Assembly (NCBI GenBank): GCA_028682985.1
Contig: JAJRAE010000094.1
Span: 1-13,464 of the forward strand
Source of the DNA: Methanobacterium sp.
Lineage (GTDB): Archaea; Methanobacteriota; Methanobacteria; Methanobacteriales; Methanobacteriaceae
DNA length: 13,464 nucleotides
Direction: 5' to 3'
In this document: positions 7,005 through 13,464 of the stretch, piece after piece
Position numbering within the stretch: position 1 is the first letter of the stretch
Layout: the number at the start of each line of letters is the position of its first letter
Notes under the pieces: generated by a model
Told to the model about the DNA's origin: nothing
Databases searched by the model: none
The model's input: only the letters and a program-made list of their open reading frames with translations
Translations under genes and position numbers: made by a program

Positions 7005-7628
7005 ATGGAGATAACCATTAATAACTATTATGAAAAAAGGGAAAGCCTATTTAAATGGCGTTCTAATACTTCTCTTCTAAATAAAACAATATTAGCATTT
7101 TTAATCGCCTGTATCACCGGAATTATGGCCCAGATAATTATTCCACTTCCATGGACACCAGTACCAGTAACCGCTCAGACGTTTGCTGTTTTAATGGCAG
7201 GAATACTTCTTGGAAGATATTGGGGAGGAATCAGCATGGCCCTGTATCTTCTGGTGGGGTTAATTGGCGTACCCTGGTTTGCAGGGATGAACGGGGGTAT
7301 TGATGTTTTATTCAGTGCAAACGCAGGATATTTGCTGGGATTCATTCTAGCGGCTCTTTTCCTGGGACATTTCACAGATAAATATATAGAGTCGCGTAAA
7401 TTTATCCCTATGCTGGGATTGATGCTGTTTACAAGTTTCGTCTTGATATATATTCCCGGTTTAATATTTCTCGCAGTATGGAGCCAGAATGTAACCGGAG
7501 TATCAGTTGGTATATGGCAGCTTCTTTTAATGGGGGCTGTACCATTTATAATAGGTGATCTCTTTAAAATAGGGGGTGCAGCTGCCCTTACTAAAGCCAT
7601 CACTCCTAAAATCGGTGAAGAACTCTAA
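7005..7628 (+). CDS. bioY: Biotin transporter BioY (ECF S component)
   Basis: A 207-residue membrane protein of the BioY family, the substrate-binding component of biotin ECF transporters. The family signature is strong: PLPWTPVPVTAQTFAVLMAG (about 48-67), LLGRYWGGISMALYLLVGLIGVPWFAG split over the next segment, the SANAGYLLGF block, and the C-terminal GDLFKIGGAAAL. About six hydrophobic membrane segments are visible after an N-terminal cytoplasmic stretch of 25 residues that is somewhat long for the family. No energising ATPase or EcfT gene lies in the window, so it would depend on a shared module elsewhere or act alone. The start is decided by AGGAGGG (6991-6997) seven bases before ATG. In methanogens biotin serves pyruvate carboxylase. 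Confidence 0.93.
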   Translation: MEITINNYYEKRESLFKWRSNTSLLNKTILAFLIACITGIMAQIIIPLPWTPVPVTAQTFAVLMAGILLGRYWGGISMALYLLVGLIGVPWFAGMNGGIDVLFSANAGYLLGFILAALFLGHFTDKYIESRKFIPMLGLMLFTSFVLIYIPGLIFLAVWSQNVTGVSVGIWQLLLMGAVPFIIGDLFKIGGAAALTKAITPKIGEEL

Positions 7629-7644
7629 ATAAGGGTATTATAGA

Positions 7645-7669
7645 TTTTTAATTTTTACTTAATTTTTTT
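7645..7669 (+). terminator. T-rich terminator after bioY
   Basis: Three T runs of five, five and seven bases follow the bioY stop in the short convergent gap before the minus-strand ASCH-TPR gene. They fit termination of the plus-strand transcript. The minus strand of this gap is A-rich rather than T-rich, so it does not look bidirectional. Confidence 0.45.
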
Positions 7670-7690
7670 ATTTTATTAAATAAAAAGGAA

Positions 7691-8821
7691 TTAAAGGTTC
7701 TCCAGACACTCATCCCTTAATATCTGGGCGTCCTCATTGGTAGGGTTGATCTTCAGAGCTTTACGGAAGCATTCTATTGCTTCTTCAAATCTTCCCAGCT
7801 CAATTAAGGCCACTCCTTTATTGCTTAAGATTACATCGTTTTTAGGATCAAGGGCCAGAGCTTGCTGGTAACAATTTACTGCTTCATCAAAACGGGATAA
7901 CTCCATTAATGCGTTTCCTTTACGATTCCAGGTTGATGAGTCCATGGCTTCATCCATGCAGAGTTCTAAACTTTTATCATAAGATTCCAGTGCTTCCTCA
8001 GTCCGGTCCATCTCTGTTAAAATGTTGCCCCGGGCGTTCCATACATCCGGGTCATCTGGATTTAATTCCAGTAACTTTTCATAGCTGGACAGCGCCTGAT
8101 TATATCTTCCCAGCATCTCCAGGATAAAACCCCTCCAGTAAAGAACTAACTGGTTTTTGGGGTTAATTTTCAAGGCTCGATCACTGGCTGTCAGAGCTTC
8201 CTGGGGTTTATTTGAGTTTAAAAGTGCTATTGCTTTATTGTTCCATATGAATTCATTTTCCGGGTCGTTTTTCAGTGCCTTATCATAGCATTGCAGGGCT
8301 TCATTAAAATGACCCAGACGGGAGAGATTATCTCCTTTTCGATTTAATAAGTAGATGTCGTTGGGATCAAAGCGGAGCGCTGCAGTATAACACTGTACAG
8401 AATCCTTGTATTTACCCACATCAAAGAGTATATCTGCCCTTTTAGTTACCATGGCCTTTTCATCTATTTTTTGGCCTTCCCATTTTTCTATGGGGAGTTT
8501 TCGAAATCGGATCACTTGGAATCTGGTATCTTCATCTAGATCATTATATAATCTTTGAAACTCTTTTTGAAGTTCCTGGGCATCCCTATAACCTTCTTCA
8601 CGGGCCAGGGTATCATCATTTTTCAGATCTTTATATTCAACAACCTCTACATTGGCTATCTCCGCTTCAAAAAGCTTTCTCCTCTCCTTGGAGACCAGGT
8701 TCCAGTAGCAGTGAAGTGTATCTCCAACTTTTAATGGTTTTTTCCAGAGCTTCCGGATGGTTGTTGTTTTTTTACCGGTTATAAGATCTATATGGCTGCT
8801 TCCAAATAACAGGATTGGTAT
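7691..8821 (-). CDS. ASCH-TPR fusion protein with apparent ATA start
   Basis: Read from an ATA codon at 8821 this frame gives a 376-residue protein. Residues 1-115 look like an ASCH domain, a PUA-like fold proposed to bind RNA. It opens PILLFGSSHIDLITGKKTTT and continues IRKLWKKPLKVGDTLHCYW; the GKKTTTIR and VGDTL elements are typical. Residues about 130-376 form seven tetratricopeptide repeats, usually a protein-binding scaffold. The first standard start in this frame is GTG at 8515, which falls inside the ASCH domain (between DTRFQ and IRFRK) and has no ribosome binding site. By contrast AGGAGGG (8827-8833) sits five bases before the ATA. The ASCH reading is uninterrupted, so I place the start there and infer either a non-canonical AUA start, a mutated ATG, or a base error. 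It is the last gene of the minus-strand group, 40 bases after the radical SAM gene. Confidence 0.72.
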   Translation of the reverse strand: MPILLFGSSHIDLITGKKTTTIRKLWKKPLKVGDTLHCYWNLVSKERRKLFEAEIANVEVVEYKDLKNDDTLAREEGYRDAQELQKEFQRLYNDLDEDTRFQVIRFRKLPIEKWEGQKIDEKAMVTKRADILFDVGKYKDSVQCYTAALRFDPNDIYLLNRKGDNLSRLGHFNEALQCYDKALKNDPENEFIWNNKAIALLNSNKPQEALTASDRALKINPKNQLVLYWRGFILEMLGRYNQALSSYEKLLELNPDDPDVWNARGNILTEMDRTEEALESYDKSLELCMDEAMDSSTWNRKGNALMELSRFDEAVNCYQQALALDPKNDVILSNKGVALIELGRFEEAIECFRKALKINPTNEDAQILRDECLENL

Positions 8822-8826
8822 AGAGA

Positions 8827-8833
8827 CCCTCCT
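8827..8833 (-). promoter_or_regulatory. Ribosome binding site that places the ASCH-TPR start
   Basis: AGGAGGG on the minus strand is a near-perfect Shine-Dalgarno match. It is followed by TCTCT and then ATA CCA ATC CTG, where an ATG would be expected. No ATG, GTG or TTG lies in frame between the upstream stop and residue 103, so this site is the main evidence that translation begins at or near the ATA. Confidence 0.65.
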
Positions 8834-8861
8834 AAATATTAATAAAAGAAGAATAGTTCGT

Positions 8862-9563
8862 TTACTTTATTTGTTCAACTCCAAATTCACTGGTTTTTAT
8901 TTTTACACTGGGCACCAATGCTTTTATCTCTTCTGCTATATTATATAGTTCATCACGTGAGGGGTTGGGTGTTTTTTTTAGTTTTTCATTTAATACTGCC
9001 CGATTTCTGAATTGCTGGATGGTGTATGAATGGCAAATTATATTATCCGCAATCTCTCTTATATCTGCTGCATCTAAAAGTCCGGGCACATAGGTGGTCC
9101 GGCATTCCAGAAAGGTTTCAGCCGAATTCATGACTATATGCATGCTTTCTTTGACATCTTCACCTATATCTTTACCAGTGATCTCTTCATACTTGGGGAA
9201 TGGTGCTTTAACATCCAATGCCACATAATCAATGTATTTAATGATTTTTTTAAGTCTGTCTGGATAACATCCATTGGTATCCAATTTTACTTTAAGATCT
9301 GCACCTTTCACATAATTTAATAGTTCTTCAAGTTCCTGGTACTGCATCAGTGGCTCTCCACCAGTTATAACTAAACTATCTATGAAGTCCAGAGAGTCCT
9401 GGATTTCCAACAATATCTCATCCAGGGCTACCGGTTTTCCTCCGGTGATTAGTTCCGGGTTATGACAGTAGGGGCATCTTAAGATACATCCTCCGGTGAA
9501 CACTACCAGGGATATTTTCCCGGGATATTCGACAGAGGAAAACAGCACACCACCTATAATCAT
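8862..9563 (-). CDS. Radical SAM activating protein (NrdG-like)
   Basis: A 233-residue radical SAM protein resembling the activating enzymes of anaerobic ribonucleotide reductase (NrdG2 type), which make a glycyl radical in NrdD. The [4Fe-4S] motif is GGCILRCPYCHN with Cys26, Cys30 and Cys33, followed by the SAM-binding TGGEPL (67-72) and the DTNGCYPDRL and VALDVKAPFPKYEEITG segments typical of this group. The length is normal. No nrdD or other glycyl-radical enzyme gene lies nearby, so the partner cannot be inferred and another activase target is possible. The ATG at 9563 has a modest GAGG about ten bases upstream. It lies between hisC, 43 bases upstream, and the ASCH-TPR gene, 40 bases downstream. 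Confidence 0.83.
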   Translation of the reverse strand: MIIGGVLFSSVEYPGKISLVVFTGGCILRCPYCHNPELITGGKPVALDEILLEIQDSLDFIDSLVITGGEPLMQYQELEELLNYVKGADLKVKLDTNGCYPDRLKKIIKYIDYVALDVKAPFPKYEEITGKDIGEDVKESMHIVMNSAETFLECRTTYVPGLLDAADIREIADNIICHSYTIQQFRNRAVLNEKLKKTPNPSRDELYNIAEEIKALVPSVKIKTSEFGVEQIK

Positions 9564-9606
9564 CTAAATAAAACCTCTTTTTAACTGAGTGAAAGTAAAT
9601 GCATTA

Positions 9607-10707
9607 CTATTTTACTATCTTTCTTATCATGTCTATAAATTTTTCATCCTCTTCCATTGTACCCACACTGACTCTTATCCAGTAATCATCAAGACCCCGG
9701 AATGAACTGCAGTCTCTAACTATTATTCCCTCCTTTAAGAGTTCTTCACTCATCAATTTTGATGTCATCTCTGTTTTACGGATATCAACCAATAAATAAT
9801 TGGCCTTAGAAGCATAAACATCTAATTCAGGGATCTTGGAAATTTCCCGATACAGATATTCCCGGCTTTCAATAGATAGAGCAGTGGATTTTTCTATATA
9901 TTCCTGGTCATTTATAGATGCTGAGGCGGCAATCTGGGATAAGCGGGTGAGGCTGAATACGGGTTTAACCCGTTTCATGTATTCTATGAATTGAGGATTA
10001 CTAATGCCGTATCCAATTCTCATACCGGCCAGTCCTAATATCTTTGAGAAAGTGCGAAGTATAAACAGGTTATCATATTTTGAGATAAGATCCACGTTAT
10101 TCACACCAGAAAATTCAAAGTAAGCTTCATCAACCACAACCAGGGCATCGGTATTCTCCAGAATGGTTAAAATATCTCTCCTGTCTATAAGAGCTCCGGT
10201 GGGGTTGTTAGGTGTGCATAGGAATATTATGCGCGTGCGAGGGGTAATTGATTCCAGGACAGAACCCACATTAAGCACATTTTCAGGCATATCCCAGTTT
10301 GCATAAATCGGAACCCCTCCATGGATCTTTAAGGTGAATTCGTAGTACATATAGGATGGTATGGGTACAATGAATTCATCCCCGGGTTCTATCAATGTTT
10401 TTCCCAGAATATCCAGTATTTCATCAGCACCGTCTCCACCTAATATAACCTGTTCTGGTGATACTCCGGAATACGCGGCCACATCTTTGGTTAACTCTTT
10501 TAGATCACTTTCCGGGTAGCGATACATAAATTTTGCTTCATTTTTAACTGCTTCTACTGCCCGGGGCGATGTACCCAGGGGGTTTTCATTGGAACCCAGT
10601 TTGATTATTTCATCTTTATCCAGCCCATATTGTTCTACTATTTCCTTTATGGAACGGCCAGGAATGTAAGGATCCTGTTCTTTAACTGTGTCTTTAATTT
10701 TTACCAT
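9607..10707 (-). CDS. hisC: Histidinol-phosphate aminotransferase
   Basis: A 366-residue class I/II PLP aminotransferase that fits HisC, which converts imidazole acetol-phosphate to histidinol phosphate in histidine synthesis. Visible motifs are KLGSNENPLGTSP near the N-terminus, RYPESDLKELTKDVA, GGDGADEILDIL, CTPNNPTGA, VVVDEAYFEF, and the PLP lysine in TFSKILGLAGMRIGYG at Lys222. The C-terminal RVSVGTMEEDEKFI is also characteristic, and the length matches the family. GGGGGT lies seven bases before ATG. It is not in a his operon; its neighbours are a hexapeptide protein and a radical SAM protein, which is common in methanogens where his genes are scattered. A related aminotransferase such as a CobC-like enzyme is less likely because the HisC motifs are complete. 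Confidence 0.9.
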   Translation of the reverse strand: MVKIKDTVKEQDPYIPGRSIKEIVEQYGLDKDEIIKLGSNENPLGTSPRAVEAVKNEAKFMYRYPESDLKELTKDVAAYSGVSPEQVILGGDGADEILDILGKTLIEPGDEFIVPIPSYMYYEFTLKIHGGVPIYANWDMPENVLNVGSVLESITPRTRIIFLCTPNNPTGALIDRRDILTILENTDALVVVDEAYFEFSGVNNVDLISKYDNLFILRTFSKILGLAGMRIGYGISNPQFIEYMKRVKPVFSLTRLSQIAASASINDQEYIEKSTALSIESREYLYREISKIPELDVYASKANYLLVDIRKTEMTSKLMSEELLKEGIIVRDCSSFRGLDDYWIRVSVGTMEEDEKFIDMIRKIVK

Positions 10708-10774
10708 TAATCATACCCCCATGATTTATTTATTTTTAATCCAATTAGATTTAAATCCTCTAATAATTGAAATT

Positions 10775-11242
10775 TTAGTATTTACCTGCTAATTCAGCAT
10801 ATCTCAGGGCATTATCCTTAATCGATTCTATTTCAGCTGGCTCCAGTTTACGTATTAGTTTTCCAGGAGTACCCAGTATCAGGCTTTCTTTTGGGAACTT
10901 CTTGTCCTGGGTAACTACGCTTCCGGCGCCTACTATACTGTTTTCCCCTATTTCACTACCATTTAAAAGGGTGGCGTTCATACCAATCAGGCAATTGTCC
11001 TCTACAGTTGCACCATGAATAACAGAGGCGTGGCCCACTGAAACATACGATCCAACATTAAGAGGAAACCCTTTAGACGTGTGCAGTACACAGTTATCCT
11101 GAACATTGGAATATTCACCTATTTTAATTTCTTCTATATCTCCCCTGATAACGGCATTATACCATATGCTGGATTTTCTTCCAATAACGACAGTTCCAAG
11201 CACATGTGCACCATTTAATATTTTAACAGTTTGATGTATCAT
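10775..11242 (-). CDS. Gamma-class carbonic anhydrase-like hexapeptide protein
   Basis: A 155-residue left-handed beta-helix protein of the gamma carbonic anhydrase family (CamH/YrdA type). The three zinc-ligand histidines are present: His54 in CVLHTSKG, and His71 and His76 in VGHASVIHG. Arg33 and Asp35 in VIRGD and Gln48 in NVQDN match conserved positions of Cam. It lacks the acidic loop and signal peptide of the secreted Methanosarcina Cam, so it should be cytoplasmic. Catalytic activity is variable in this subfamily, and bicarbonate or CO2 supply is only a plausible role. The start has GGAGAT directly before ATG. It lies 70 bases after the glmU-like gene, which also ends in hexapeptide repeats. 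Confidence 0.85.
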   Translation of the reverse strand: MIHQTVKILNGAHVLGTVVIGRKSSIWYNAVIRGDIEEIKIGEYSNVQDNCVLHTSKGFPLNVGSYVSVGHASVIHGATVEDNCLIGMNATLLNGSEIGENSIVGAGSVVTQDKKFPKESLILGTPGKLIRKLEPAEIESIKDNALRYAELAGKY

Positions 11243-11312
11243 GTTATCTCCATTTAGAAACTAGAATGAGAAATAAATCCTAAATAATTATTTTCAGGTG
11301 TAAACAGGATTC

Positions 11313-12584
11313 CTAGTGTTTATCCAGAGTGATCAGGCTGGCCTTGGGTAGCACTATTTTATGGGAGGGAATGTCTTTACTTATTATGGCCCCTGCTCCT
11401 ATTCTGGAGTTTAAACCCACCTTTACACCCGGGTTGAAGCTGGTGTTAATACCAGTTTTCACGCCGTCAGCAAATATTACACCAAGTTTTCGCCTTCCTG
11501 AATCCACCCTTTCTTCTTTAACAGTTAATTTAATGTTATCATCATCGAAACGCAAATTTGCTATGTTAGTTCCTGCGGCGATATTACATCTGGCACCAAT
11601 AATAGAATCACCAACATATGAAAGATGATTGACATTGGTTTTGTCCATTACTATGGAGTTTTTTATTTCCACAGCATTTCCCACCCTTACATAATCTCCC
11701 AGACAGGTGTGTTTACGAAGAAATGAGTTGGGACCTATATCGCAGTTTTCACCGATACGCACCGGGCCCATGATGTAGGAGCCGCTTCTGACGATGCTGT
11801 TTTTACCGAGTACTAAAGGGCCGTGAATGGTAACTCCATCCTCTATTTCGCCTTGAATATCAGATTCCATATCCTGGAGGTAATGTTCGTTCACATCTAG
11901 TAATTCCCAAGGCCTTCCGATATCCACCCACTTATCATCTGATTTTAGTCCTAGAACGGGTTCATCCTCAGCTATCTGAAATTTAATACTGTCAGTTATC
12001 TCGTATTCTCCCCGGGGCGATAGGCCTGTCTTTTGAATGGCCGTGAATATTTGATCGTCAAAAAGATATATGCCAGCGTTTATCAGATTACTGGGAGCTT
12101 CACCAGGGGCTGGTTTTTCCACCAAATCCCGGATTTTATCTCCTTCGAGTTCAACCACACCAAACTGGGAGGGGTCATCGACTTCTATGAGGGTTAAAAT
12201 GGTACGGGCTTTATCTGCTTCATATTTATGAATTAAATCTTTAATTAACTGGGAGTCAACTATGATATCTCCATTTAAGATTATGAAAGCTCCATGGATT
12301 GATCCAGTCAGGGTTCCAATAGCATGTGCCGTGCCCAGTCTTTCACCCTGAGTTACGTAGCTAATTTTCACCCCCAGGTGTGATCCATCCTGGAAATAGT
12401 TCTTTATAACATCTTCATGGTAACCCACGATGAGGGTTATCTCATCCACCCCAGCCTCTTTAAGCGCTTCAATATTGTATTGCAGTATTGGTTTGCCACC
12501 AACCGGGACCATGGTTTTGGGCCGGCTTAAAGTTAGGGGGCGCATTCTGGTGCCCTCACCTGCTGTTAATATAACCCCTTTCAT
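11313..12584 (-). CDS. glmU: Bifunctional GlmU-like sugar-1-phosphate nucleotidylyltransferase/acetyltransferase
   Basis: A 423-residue enzyme of the archaeal bifunctional GlmU type, expected to acetylate glucosamine-1-phosphate and join GlcNAc-1-phosphate to UTP, giving UDP-GlcNAc. The N-terminal nucleotidylyltransferase has GVILTAGEGTRMRPLTLSRP and KTMVPVGGKPIL, the FIILNGDIIVD metal site and VEKPAPGEAP. From about residue 245 there are left-handed beta-helix repeats, with NHLSYVGDS (the His-x-x-Tyr pair), a GTNIANLR segment and KEERVDSGRRKLG, which match the acetyltransferase site of archaeal homologues. A TTG at 12599 would add five residues, but I prefer ATG 12584 because GAAGG (12593-12597) lies eight bases before it. 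It follows glmM, the preceding enzyme of the pathway, by 59 bases. The C-terminal activity is inferred from motifs. Confidence 0.86.
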   Translation of the reverse strand: MKGVILTAGEGTRMRPLTLSRPKTMVPVGGKPILQYNIEALKEAGVDEITLIVGYHEDVIKNYFQDGSHLGVKISYVTQGERLGTAHAIGTLTGSIHGAFIILNGDIIVDSQLIKDLIHKYEADKARTILTLIEVDDPSQFGVVELEGDKIRDLVEKPAPGEAPSNLINAGIYLFDDQIFTAIQKTGLSPRGEYEITDSIKFQIAEDEPVLGLKSDDKWVDIGRPWELLDVNEHYLQDMESDIQGEIEDGVTIHGPLVLGKNSIVRSGSYIMGPVRIGENCDIGPNSFLRKHTCLGDYVRVGNAVEIKNSIVMDKTNVNHLSYVGDSIIGARCNIAAGTNIANLRFDDDNIKLTVKEERVDSGRRKLGVIFADGVKTGINTSFNPGVKVGLNSRIGAGAIISKDIPSHKIVLPKASLITLDKH

Positions 12585-12643
12585 AATCAAAACCTTCAAG
12601 ACATTTATTTGAATCTAATGATTAATCAATTTGATCAAAAATT

Positions 12644-13464
12644 TTATAAAAGATTATTCATGAACTCTTTACATTTACTCATTAAATCATGTGCTTCCTG
12701 GTTGGTTTTACCCCCCAAAGTAATCCGTATATAAGATTCGGTGCCTGAAGGGCGGATCAAAACCCAGCTACCATTTTCCAAGGATAGCCTTACTCCATCT
12801 ATCAGATTTGCATCCACCATATCATCAAAGATTTTGGGGAACATCTCCTCTGTTCTATCCATTATATCCATCTTCTGAGAGTCAAGACAGTTGATCTTTT
12901 CACGGAGAGTTGGAAAGCTAGGAACACCAAATAAGAGTTGGGATAAGGGTCCTTTTTTACTTACCAGTTCTAACAGTCTCAGAGCGGAAAGAATTCCATC
13001 GGGGCACATGCAGAAATCAGGATGTATCCAGGTCCCTGATGGTTCACCTCCAAAGGATGCTTTATTTTCTTCTATTGCCTGAGCCACATTCACATCTCCT
13101 ACTTTTGTCCTGATAACCTCTCCTTTATCTTCCAAACATAAGTCAATTGAGTTAGATGCATCAACCGTGGTTACCACCCGGCCCCCTATCTCACGGGCCA
13201 CCAATGATAGCAATTTGTCAAAATCAGCCATTTTACCCTGCTCATCTACTGCCACCATACGATCCGCATCCCCATCATGAGCTATACCAACATCAGCCCC
13301 AGTAGCTTTAACCATCTGCATAAGCTCCTGCAGGTTGGCCTCCGATGGTTCGGGCATCCTACCTGGAAAGAACCCATCAGGTTGGGAGTTAAGGGTTATT
13401 ACATGACAGCCGGCCTTTCTAAGTATTAATGGTGATAGATATGATGCAGCACCACTGGCACAAT
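12644..13464 (-). CDS. glmM: Phosphoglucosamine mutase (partial, N-terminus off the window)
   Basis: The visible 273 residues are the C-terminal part of an alpha-D-phosphohexomutase; the frame stays open to the right edge, so the N-terminal domain with the phosphoserine is outside. Present are GFFPGRMPEPS, the magnesium loop DGDADR, the sugar-binding GGEPSGT and the phosphate-binding RPSGTES. GlmM interconverts glucosamine-6-phosphate and glucosamine-1-phosphate. I prefer GlmM to a phosphomannomutase because the next gene downstream is the GlmU-like enzyme that would use its product, but sequence motifs alone do not settle the sugar. An ATG at 13357 is internal and not the start, because conserved residues lie upstream of it. 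Confidence 0.82.
   Translation of the reverse strand, partial: CASGAASYLSPLILRKAGCHVITLNSQPDGFFPGRMPEPSEANLQELMQMVKATGADVGIAHDGDADRMVAVDEQGKMADFDKLLSLVAREIGGRVVTTVDASNSIDLCLEDKGEVIRTKVGDVNVAQAIEENKASFGGEPSGTWIHPDFCMCPDGILSALRLLELVSKKGPLSQLLFGVPSFPTLREKINCLDSQKMDIMDRTEEMFPKIFDDMVDANLIDGVRLSLENGSWVLIRPSGTESYIRITLGGKTNQEAHDLMSKCKEFMNNLL

Noticed and set aside
8513..8515. GTG as the start of the TPR gene
   Set aside because: It falls inside a continuous ASCH domain, has no ribosome binding site, and would leave about 300 bases of conserved coding sequence unexplained.
12619..12639. Palindromes TGATTAATCA and TTTGATCAAA between glmM and glmU
   Set aside because: Both are short and AT-rich and lie in an AT-rich spacer; nothing links them to a regulator.

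Overview
The window looks like an ordinary housekeeping stretch of a methanogenic archaeon, most likely a Methanobacterium-type member of the Methanobacteriales. The evidence is an archaeal DnaG primase, a LonB-related AAA+ ATPase, an archaeal XerA recombinase, a DUF211 protein, a small Toprim protein of the UPF0292 type, a GlmM/GlmU pair of archaeal type, AT-rich spacers with TATA-like boxes, and strong purine-rich ribosome binding sites. The taxonomic call is inference from gene families, not from a marker sequence.

Layout. Positions 23-980 (minus): a two-gene unit, DUF211 then an RraA-like protein, ending in a T-rich terminator. Positions 981-1316: a divergent spacer holding a nested inverted repeat. 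Positions 1317-4516 (plus): an information-processing group of Toprim mini-protein, dnaG and a zinc-ribbon AAA+ ATPase. Positions 4756-5697 (plus): xerA, interrupted by one in-frame TAA. Positions 5833-6795 (plus): a DUF523 (TudS-like)/DUF1722 fusion. Positions 7005-7628 (plus): the biotin transporter component BioY. From 7691 to the right edge everything is on the minus strand and closely spaced. In transcription order it reads glmM (cut by the window edge), glmU-like, a gamma-class carbonic anhydrase-like hexapeptide protein, hisC, a radical SAM activase-like protein, and an ASCH-TPR fusion.

How the genes fit together. GlmM and the bifunctional GlmU-like enzyme form consecutive steps to UDP-GlcNAc, a precursor for pseudomurein and surface glycans. 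DnaG, the Toprim mini-protein, the AAA+ ATPase and XerA all belong to DNA or RNA transactions and lie together. BioY implies biotin uptake. The remaining genes are single metabolic or uncharacterised functions.

Most worth a second look: (1) xerA is intact in every catalytic residue but broken by a single TAA codon; (2) the ASCH-TPR gene has a perfect ribosome binding site followed by ATA where the start codon should be, so a conventional call would lose its ASCH domain; (3) the AAA+ ATPase has a four-cysteine zinc ribbon in the place where LonB carries its membrane insert, and no protease domain; (4) a nested stem-loop in the divergent spacer at 1124-1162. Items 1 and 2 are both single-base events, so sequencing or assembly error must be excluded first. 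I see no CRISPR array, tRNA, rRNA or mobile element.
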